A DNA stretch of 7,249 bases from Flavobacteriaceae bacterium (lineage in GTDB: Bacteria > Bacteroidota > Bacteroidia > Flavobacteriales > Flavobacteriaceae). How positions within the stretch are numbered: the first letter of the stretch is position 1; each line of letters begins with the position of its first letter. Made by a program: the position numbers and the translations under genes. Location of the stretch: assembly GCA_029253805.1 (NCBI GenBank), contig JAQWYU010000234.1, positions 1-7,249 on the forward strand. Reading direction: 5' to 3'. Below, one piece after another: positions 1 to 5,232 of the stretch. Under the pieces are notes generated by a model. That model had not been told where the DNA came from. It ran no database searches and saw only the letters and a program-made list of their open reading frames with translations.

Positions 1-1176
1 GTGGTGAGCAAAATGATTCGTTATTTTTTGAACTATTTTTGCGCTTATCACTTCTGCTTGCGCTTCATTAAATTCGTTTGTTTTTTTTCGTTGAGACTCA
101 ACTTCAGCACTAGCAAAAACTTCTAACTTTTCTTTTAGGGCTTTGATTGTAGGGGCAAACTTTCGGTTGTCTACCCAACATTCAAAATCATTTTTTATTT
201 CAGTAATTATTGCCTCAGCAATTGGAATAAATAGTTTTCTTGTTTCTAGTGTTTCATCCGTTATTTGTGATAATCGATCTAAGTGAACTAAGCTCACCAT
301 TGGAAGCTCTCTAATATTTTCGTCTACATTTTTTGGAATTGAAAGATCGAGCACAAGCAAAGGTTTTTTATTTTGAATAAGGTACTTGTCAATGGTCGGG
401 TTTTGTGCTCCGGTGGCTACAATAAGAACGTCTGATTTTTCAATTTCTTCTTGAAGATGACTGTAATCTTTGACTAGAACTTTAAATTTTCCTGCAATTT
501 TATCTGCCTTATCGCGTGTCCTGTTTATTAGTGTTAAGTGCTTGTTTTTTGTGTGCTTTATCAGATTTTCACAAGTATTTCTTCCAATTTTTCCAGTTCC
601 AAAAAGCAAAATATTTTTAGATGAAATGTCTTGAATAGTTTTTTTGATGTATTGAACAGAAGCAAAAGATACTGATGTCGCTCCAGAAGAGAGTTTTGTC
701 TCAGTTTTTATTCGTTTACTGGCCTGAATTACCGCATTAATTAACCGTTCAACAAAAGCATTTAAAACTCCATGTTTTTTGGATATTTTCGCACTTAATT
801 TTAGTTGACTTATGATTTCAAAATCCCCTAAAATTTGGCTGTCTAACCCTGCACCAACCCTAAACATATGATGAATTGCATCACTACTTTTATAGACATA
901 GGAAACGCTTTGAAACTCATTAATACTTCCTTTAGTAATGTCACACAAAAGCTTTTCAAGTTCTAAAGGATGCCTAACAAATCCGTATATTTCTGTTCTG
1001 TTACAAGTCGAAGTAGCCACAAGGCTATCAATTCCGACAGATTTAGCCCTTTGAAGTAGTTTCGTTTTAGATTCGTTATCTAGACTAAATTTACCGCGAA
1101 GTTGTGCATCAGCTTTTTTATGGCTAATTCCAACAACATAAAAACAGGGATTAGTAGACTCTTTGAATTCTTTCAT
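1..1176 (-). CDS. hemA: Glutamyl-tRNA reductase HemA, 3' end outside window
   Basis: Catalyses NADPH-dependent reduction of glutamyl-tRNA(Glu) to glutamate-1-semialdehyde, the committed step of C5-pathway tetrapyrrole synthesis in the cytoplasm. Reading the minus strand from the ATG at 1176-1174 gives 392 residues with no stop before the window edge. The family is usually about 410-430 residues, so only a short C-terminal piece is missing. Visible signatures in order: the N-terminal VVGISHKKA strand (residues 14-22); the active-site motif STCNRTEIY with the nucleophile at Cys58; the substrate-domain motif FRVGAGLDSQILGDFEI (105-121); the NADPH-binding glycine motif LLFGTGKIGR (190-199), followed by INRTRDKA; and a helical, charged C-terminal dimerisation region from about residue 320. 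The gene is divergent from the AraC-type regulator and shares its 170-bp control region. No Shine-Dalgarno sequence precedes the start. The assignment is secure because catalytic and cofactor motifs are all intact. Confidence 0.97.
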   Translation of the reverse strand, partial: MKEFKESTNPCFYVVGISHKKADAQLRGKFSLDNESKTKLLQRAKSVGIDSLVATSTCNRTEIYGFVRHPLELEKLLCDITKGSINEFQSVSYVYKSSDAIHHMFRVGAGLDSQILGDFEIISQLKLSAKISKKHGVLNAFVERLINAVIQASKRIKTETKLSSGATSVSFASVQYIKKTIQDISSKNILLFGTGKIGRNTCENLIKHTKNKHLTLINRTRDKADKIAGKFKVLVKDYSHLQEEIEKSDVLIVATGAQNPTIDKYLIQNKKPLLVLDLSIPKNVDENIRELPMVSLVHLDRLSQITDETLETRKLFIPIAEAIITEIKNDFECWVDNRKFAPTIKALKEKLEVFASAEVESQRKKTNEFNEAQAEVISAKIVQKITNHFAHH

Positions 1177-1200
1177 TATATACGGGGATATATATCGACG

Positions 1201-1208
1201 CAAAAATA
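1201..1208 (-). promoter_or_regulatory. Putative hemA -7 promoter element (TATTTTTG)
   Basis: On the minus strand this octamer is TATTTTTG, a perfect match to the Bacteroidota sigma-ABfrA -7 consensus TAnnTTTG. It lies 24 bp upstream of the hemA ATG, so transcription would begin only about 15-20 nt before the start codon. No clear TTG or TTTG -33 element is visible at the expected spacing, only a T-run around 1224-1229. The element is seen directly; promoter activity is inferred. Confidence 0.55.
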
Positions 1209-1217
1209 ATGGCTTTA

Positions 1218-1233
1218 GTTATTAAAAAATAAC
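1218..1233. promoter_or_regulatory. Inverted repeat GTTATT-AAAA-AATAAC, candidate operator
   Basis: A perfect 6-bp inverted repeat with a 4-bp A spacer sits just upstream of the hemA -7 element, where the -33 region should be. A protein bound here would be placed to control hemA transcription. Its AT-only core makes chance occurrence plausible in this base composition, and AraC-family proteins more often bind direct repeats, so the regulatory role is speculative. Confidence 0.25.
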
Positions 1234-1300
1234 GCTAGAAGAACTTTATTTGTCGTTTAGAGGTTTCATAACTATATTTAGCTGTTTTTGAATAATTTAT

Positions 1301-1308
1301 TACTTTTG
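1301..1308 (+). promoter_or_regulatory. Putative araC-hemH operon -7 promoter element (TACTTTTG)
   Basis: TACTTTTG matches the Bacteroidota -7 consensus TAnnTTTG exactly. It ends 38 bp before the AraC-family ATG at 1347, giving an expected leader of about 30 nt. A good -33 TTTG at 19-21 bp spacing is not seen (TTTAG at 1277-1281 is the nearest), which would suit an activator-dependent promoter. The octamer is flanked by 8-bp inverted arms at 1275-1282 and 1322-1329. Confidence 0.55.
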
Positions 1309-1346
1309 TAGAAGTAAATCGGCTAAATAATCAAATTTTATTTATA

Positions 1347-2267
1347 ATGAATCTAAATAAAGACCAAATTCGGAGCACAATTATTAGAACAAAAAATATC
1401 GCTAAAGGGTCATTTTTAGAAACACAAATCGAACCAGGCTTTTTTGTCATAACCCATCAAAATGAAACGGCATCTGTTCAACTTCTTGAAAAAGAGATCG
1501 ATAGCTCGTTTATTCAATTTCACTTTTGTCTTAAGGGTGGATGTAAGTTTGTTTTTAATAATGGAACCTATGTATTAAATATCTTGGAAGAAAATTCATT
1601 ATTACTCTATAACCCTCAGCGCAACCTTCCAATACATCTTGAAGTTGATCCTACCACGTGGGTTGTCTCGGTATTAATTTCGATTAAAAAGTTTCACGGT
1701 CTTTTTTCACATGAAGCTGAGTATATCACCTTTTTAAGTGATGGCAATCAGGATAAAAAATATTATAAGGATGGCCGTATATCTCCATCTACAGCAATTG
1801 TATTAAACCAACTTGTTAACTATAGCTTAAATCCAACTATTAAGTCTTTATACTTTAAAGGGAAGGCCTATGAGTTACTAAGCCTATATTTCAACAGGGT
1901 TGAAGATGCAAATGTAGAACACTGCCCGTTCCTTGTTGACGAATCAAATGTTGTTAAGATCCGACAAGCTAAGGATATCATGATTAATCGCATATTAGAG
2001 CCTCCTACTTTATCGGCACTAGCACTTGAAATAGATTTGAGTTTAAAAAAACTTAAAGAAGGCTTTAAGCAAATTTATGGAACCACAGTCTTTGGTTTTT
2101 TGTTTGATTATAAAATGGAAGTTGCCCGAAAACTTTTAGAGTCAGGCGCACACAATGTTAATGAAGTAGGTCTCAAAGTTGGTTACAGCACCGCAAGCCA
2201 TTTTATATCGGCATTTAAAAAACAATTTGGAACAACTCCAAAAAAGTATATTCAATCCCTAAATTAA
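1347..2267 (+). CDS. AraC-family transcriptional regulator of the heme locus
   Basis: A 306-residue DNA-binding regulator. Residues about 30-120 form a beta-rich cupin-like sensory half (FHFCLKGGCKF at 59-69, LLLYNPQRNLP at 86-95). A helical linker follows (about 148-185, with the FKGKAYELLSLYF stretch common in PchR-like AraC proteins). Residues about 203-305 are a complete AraC/XylS DNA-binding domain with two helix-turn-helix units: TLSALALEIDLSLKKLKEGF (221-240) and NVNEVGLKVGYSTASHFISA (270-289), ending in the family signature FKKQFGTTPKKY. Cysteines occur at 61, 66 and 193, and Cys193 is followed by Pro in the hinge, resembling a heme regulatory motif. The gene is divergent from hemA and lies 5 nt before hemH, so it probably controls heme synthesis and may autoregulate. 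The ligand is unknown; heme, porphyrin or iron status are guesses from context. The ATG at 1347 fits the leader and domain start, with no Shine-Dalgarno sequence. Confidence 0.9.
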   Translation: MNLNKDQIRSTIIRTKNIAKGSFLETQIEPGFFVITHQNETASVQLLEKEIDSSFIQFHFCLKGGCKFVFNNGTYVLNILEENSLLLYNPQRNLPIHLEVDPTTWVVSVLISIKKFHGLFSHEAEYITFLSDGNQDKKYYKDGRISPSTAIVLNQLVNYSLNPTIKSLYFKGKAYELLSLYFNRVEDANVEHCPFLVDESNVVKIRQAKDIMINRILEPPTLSALALEIDLSLKKLKEGFKQIYGTTVFGFLFDYKMEVARKLLESGAHNVNEVGLKVGYSTASHFISAFKKQFGTTPKKYIQSLN

Positions 2268-2272
2268 TTAAA

Positions 2273-3289
2273 ATGAAAGGAGTTTTATTAGTAAACTTAG
2301 GCTCTCCAGACAGTCCTACACCTAAAGATGTAAAGAAATACCTGGGAGAATTTCTTATGGATGAACGCGTTATCGATGTGCCAAAATGGGCGCGAACACT
2401 ACTAGTTAAAGGAATTATTTTAAATACACGTCCAAAAGTGTCAGCTAAAGCATACAGTAAAATTTGGTGGGAAGAAGGATCGCCTTTAATTGTTCTGTCG
2501 GAACGTTTAGAAAACAAGTTAAAAAAAGAAGTTAAAGTTCCAATAGCCCTAGCAATGCGCTATGGCAGTATGACAATAAAAAAGGGGCTTCAAAACCTCG
2601 TTGATTTAGGGGTCGATGAGGTATTAATAATCCCACTGTATCCCCAGTTTGCCATGGCTACTACTGAAACAATATTGGAACTGTCTAAAGAGTTAATAGA
2701 TAAGTTTTTTCCTAATCTAAACTTATCAAACTTACCCCCTTTTTATAATGATCCAGATTATATCAAAGTATTATCAAGTACAATAAAAGCGTCTTTAGAA
2801 GGCAAAAAGTATGAACATTTACTTTTTTCTTACCATGGTATTCCTGAGCGCCATATCCGTAAAAGTGACATTACTAAATCGCATTGTAAAATAGATAAGT
2901 CTTGTTGTATAACTCCTTCAGAAGCTCATAAATATTGCTATAAACACCAATGTCTTGAGGTTACGCGTTTAGTAGGTGAGGAGTTAGGCCTTAAGGAGTC
3001 AACTTACTCAACTTCCTTCCAGTCTCGTTTAGGTTTTGACCCTTGGTTACGCCCTTATACTGACCGTACGATTGAACGTTTAGGTAAAGAGGGTACAAAG
3101 TCTATGGCAATTGTAACCCCAGCATTTGTGAGTGATTGTCTTGAAACTCTGGAAGAAATTGCCATGGAAGGGGAAGAGATATTTCATGAAGTTGGTGGTA
3201 AGTATTTTACTACAATTCCTTGTTTAAACGATAATCCTGACTGGGTTTCTCTATTAGCAAAATGGATTAAAGAATGGTCTTCTCAATAA
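2273..3289 (+). CDS. hemH: Ferrochelatase HemH, cysteine-cluster type
   Basis: Inserts ferrous iron into protoporphyrin IX to make protoheme, the last step of the protoporphyrin-dependent pathway. The 338-residue length is normal for bacterial enzymes. Signatures: N-terminal VLLVNLGSPDSP (4-15) and YLGEFLMDERVID (23-35); the catalytic SYHGIPERH motif with metal-binding His188; FQSRLGFDPWLRPYT (249-263); and PAFVSDCLETLEEI (283-296) with the conserved Glu291. Between the first and second catalytic blocks lies a cysteine-rich stretch, Cys205, Cys211, Cys212, Cys222 and Cys227. It fits the ferrochelatase class whose four [2Fe-2S] ligands fall within one internal segment of about 20 residues (described for Myxococcus xanthus). 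The gene begins 5 nt after the AraC regulator and is followed 9 nt later by the MATE exporter, so cotranscription is likely. It has no signal peptide and acts in the cytoplasm or at the membrane face. The start is fixed by the family N-terminus. Confidence 0.98.
   Translation: MKGVLLVNLGSPDSPTPKDVKKYLGEFLMDERVIDVPKWARTLLVKGIILNTRPKVSAKAYSKIWWEEGSPLIVLSERLENKLKKEVKVPIALAMRYGSMTIKKGLQNLVDLGVDEVLIIPLYPQFAMATTETILELSKELIDKFFPNLNLSNLPPFYNDPDYIKVLSSTIKASLEGKKYEHLLFSYHGIPERHIRKSDITKSHCKIDKSCCITPSEAHKYCYKHQCLEVTRLVGEELGLKESTYSTSFQSRLGFDPWLRPYTDRTIERLGKEGTKSMAIVTPAFVSDCLETLEEIAMEGEEIFHEVGGKYFTTIPCLNDNPDWVSLLAKWIKEWSSQ
2885..2953 (+). other. Five-cysteine segment of HemH, probable [2Fe-2S] site
   Basis: This part of hemH encodes residues 205-227, with the pattern C-X5-CC-X9-C-X4-C. 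Ferrochelatases with an internal four-cysteine [2Fe-2S] site are an established class. Which four of the five residues bind the cluster cannot be read from sequence alone. Confidence 0.7.
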
Positions 3290-3298
3290 TATATTTTA

Positions 3299-4648
3299 AT
3301 GAATCCATCAACTTCAAATAGCTTTAGCTCCGAATCAATCGGTAAATTACTAATTAAACAGGCAGTGCCTGCATCTATCGGCATTTTGGTTATGTCGCTA
3401 AATATTTTGATTGACACTATTTTTGTAGGACATTGGATTGGGTCGCAAGCAATTGCAGCTATTAACGTGGTCTTACCGGTTTCATTTTTTATCGCCGCCT
3501 TAGGAATGGCGATTGGCATAGGGGGTTCCTCCATAATTTCTAGGGCCCTGGGTGCAAATAACAAATCTAAGGCACTAATAACCTTTGGTAACCAAATAAG
3601 TATGACCATAATTCTGACTATAATTTTGGTATTTTTTGGCTTGATTTATATTGACAATATTATTCCAGCGTTTGGAGGTAAAGGAACTATTTTCGAGCCT
3701 GCCAAGATGTATTATCGAATTGTTTTATATGGGGTTCCTTTTTTGGCACTATCAATGATGGGAAATACCGTTATAAGAGCAGAGGGCAAACCTAAGTTTG
3801 CAATGTATGCCATGATGATCCCATCTGTTACAAACTTATTATTTGACTATATTTTTATTAATATAATGGATCTAGGAATGATGGGTGCAGCTTGGGCTAC
3901 AACTGGATCATACATTCTTTGTTTTATATTTATTTTTTGGTTTTTCATTTCAGATAATTCTGAAATGAAAGCATTGGCACTTCATTTTAAACTTAAAAGA
4001 TCAATAGTTTCCGAAATCACTAATTTAGGATCAGTTACTCTTTCACGACAAGCTGTTGTTAGCATTACTTATTTATTAATGAATAATATTTTATTTGATT
4101 TTGGCGGTGAAACTTCAGTAACGTCGTATGCAATAATTTCCAGAATGCTGATGTTTGCTTTGTTTCCTGTTTTTGGAATTACACAAGGATTTATCCCTAT
4201 TGCTGGATATAACTATGGAGCTAAAAATTATGACCGAGTTAAGAAAATTATTCGAATTTCAATTATTTATTCAATGCTAATTGCCTTTTTTGTTTTTGTT
4301 TTGCTTATTGGGTTTCCAGAGCGAATTACACGCATGTTCACGACCGACCAATTAGTTATCGAAAAAACTCCAACAGCATTGCGGTGGGTATTTGCAGCAA
4401 CTCCAATTATTACTATTCAATTAATTGGCGCCGCCTATTTTCAAGCAATAGGAAAGGCGACACCAGCACTTTTATTAACACTTTCGAGGCAAGGGTTTTT
4501 CTTCATCCCTTTAATTTTTATCCTCCCATTATGGCACGGTGAGCTTGGTGTTTGGATGGCATTTCCAGCTTCTGATGTACTCTCTACCTCGTTAACGGCA
4601 TATGTACTATACAAAGAAGTTTCAACAAAACTAATTTTAAAAACTTAA
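3299..4648 (+). CDS. MATE-family multidrug/toxin exporter within the heme operon
   Basis: A 449-residue inner-membrane antiporter of the MATE superfamily, with the usual length and about twelve hydrophobic segments in two homologous halves. N-half marks include LNILIDTIFVGHWIGSQAIA (34-53), GGSSIISRALGA (75-86), NTVIRAEGKPKFAMY (156-170) and NLLFDYIFI (179-187), with an intramembrane Asp183. C-half marks include FPVFGITQGFIPIAGYNYGA (289-308) and QAIGKATPALLLTLSRQ (382-398). The pattern is closest to MepA/NorM-like members, which use a Na+ or H+ gradient to expel cationic or amphipathic compounds. The ATG lies 9 nt after hemH, and the stop is 2 nt before the HemJ gene, so the exporter is embedded between two heme-synthesis genes. 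This makes porphyrin or heme-intermediate export an attractive idea, but substrate cannot be deduced from sequence and cotranscription alone does not prove it. Confidence 0.93.
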   Translation: MNPSTSNSFSSESIGKLLIKQAVPASIGILVMSLNILIDTIFVGHWIGSQAIAAINVVLPVSFFIAALGMAIGIGGSSIISRALGANNKSKALITFGNQISMTIILTIILVFFGLIYIDNIIPAFGGKGTIFEPAKMYYRIVLYGVPFLALSMMGNTVIRAEGKPKFAMYAMMIPSVTNLLFDYIFINIMDLGMMGAAWATTGSYILCFIFIFWFFISDNSEMKALALHFKLKRSIVSEITNLGSVTLSRQAVVSITYLLMNNILFDFGGETSVTSYAIISRMLMFALFPVFGITQGFIPIAGYNYGAKNYDRVKKIIRISIIYSMLIAFFVFVLLIGFPERITRMFTTDQLVIEKTPTALRWVFAATPIITIQLIGAAYFQAIGKATPALLLTLSRQGFFFIPLIFILPLWHGELGVWMAFPASDVLSTSLTAYVLYKEVSTKLILKT

Positions 4649-4650
4649 TT

Positions 4651-5187
4651 ATGGATTATTATAACTATATAAAATCTCTTCACCTTATTTTTGTAATCAC
4701 CTGGTTTGCAGGCTTATTTTATATTCCTCGTATTTTTATTTATCATATAGAGGCTATTAAAAAGCCGGCTATAGAAAAAGAAATATTAACGAAACAATTA
4801 AAAATCATGGCCAAACGATTATGGTTTATTATTACTTGGCCATCAGCTATACTAGCTATTTTATTTGGTAGCTGGCTTTTGGTAATTGCACCATATTGGT
4901 TAGAACATTCCTGGATGCATGCGAAATTAGGCTTCGTAGTAATTTTGATTATTTATCATCTTAAAACACACTTTATTTTCAAAGAATTACAAAAGGATAA
5001 AATCAAGTACACTTCTAATTTTATGCGTTTTTGGAATGAAGGGGCGACCCTAATCTTATTTGCTATTGTCTTTCTTGTATTATTAAAAAGCACTCTCAAT
5101 ATGGCTTATGGACTGTTGGGGCTTTTTGGACTAGCTGCTCTATTAATGTTAGGAATAAAATTATATAAAAGAACTCGTTCGGAGTAA
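4651..5187 (+). CDS. hemJ: HemJ-type protoporphyrinogen IX oxidase (CopD/UPF0093-like membrane protein)
   Basis: A 178-residue integral membrane protein likely to oxidise protoporphyrinogen IX to protoporphyrin IX, feeding ferrochelatase. The N-terminus YIKSLHLIFVITWFAGLFYIPRIFIYH (6-32) is the HemJ hallmark, with the conserved His11, Trp18 and Arg27. Next come the KIMAKRLWFIITWPSAILAI block (51-70) and SWMHAKLGFVVILIIYHLKTH (87-107) with His90, Lys92 and His103; His11 is the expected heme-ligand position in this family. The fourth segment begins MRFWNEGATLILF (125-137), keeping Arg126, Asn129 and Glu130, although the Pro often found after the NE pair is absent. About five membrane helices are visible (roughly 8-28, 57-80, 92-108, 131-147, 152-170). 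In databases such Bacteroidota proteins are often labelled simply CopD family, but placement 2 nt after the MATE gene and downstream of hemH supports HemJ. No Shine-Dalgarno sequence; the TAATT-ATG junction sets the start. Confidence 0.88.
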   Translation: MDYYNYIKSLHLIFVITWFAGLFYIPRIFIYHIEAIKKPAIEKEILTKQLKIMAKRLWFIITWPSAILAILFGSWLLVIAPYWLEHSWMHAKLGFVVILIIYHLKTHFIFKELQKDKIKYTSNFMRFWNEGATLILFAIVFLVLLKSTLNMAYGLLGLFGLAALLMLGIKLYKRTRSE

Positions 5188-5190
5188 CTA

Positions 5191-5209
5191 AATAAATCAA
5201 CGATTTATT
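5191..5209. other. Small AT-rich hairpin between hemJ and the kinase gene
   Basis: AATAAATC-AAC-GATTTATT forms a perfect 8-bp stem with a 3-nt loop, starting 3 nt after the hemJ stop. It is the only notable structure in the operon's longest internal gap (45 nt). The stem has a single G-C pair and no T-run follows, so it is a poor intrinsic terminator. It might be a weak attenuator, an mRNA end or processing structure, or an operator. TATATTTA at 5209-5216 is one base off the TAnnTTTG -7 consensus, so an internal promoter for the kinase is possible but weakly supported. Confidence 0.35.
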
Positions 5210-5232
5210 ATATTTATCAAAAGTAAACCTCT

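Noticed and set aside
1187..1196. Palindrome GATATATATC in the hemA leader
   Set aside because: A 10-bp self-complementary AT alternation is common in AT-rich DNA, and it has no extending symmetry.
2215..2517. Minus-strand open frame of 100 codons
   Set aside because: It overlaps the end of the AraC gene and the start of hemH antisense, and its translation shows no family motif, so it is a shadow of the conserved hemH reading frame.
3283..3609. Minus-strand open frame of 108 codons
   Set aside because: It is antisense to the MATE N-terminus. Its apparent hydrophobicity mirrors the membrane-protein codons on the other strand.
4651..5187. Copper-resistance protein CopD as the function of the HemJ-like gene
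   Set aside because: The protein has the HemJ N-terminal LHxxxxxxWFAGLFYxPR pattern and sits in a heme operon, with no copper-ligand-rich (Met/His) segments or accompanying copC.
5191..5220. Intrinsic terminator after hemJ
   Set aside because: The stem contains just one G-C pair and no T-tract follows, so it was recorded only as a hairpin of unknown role.
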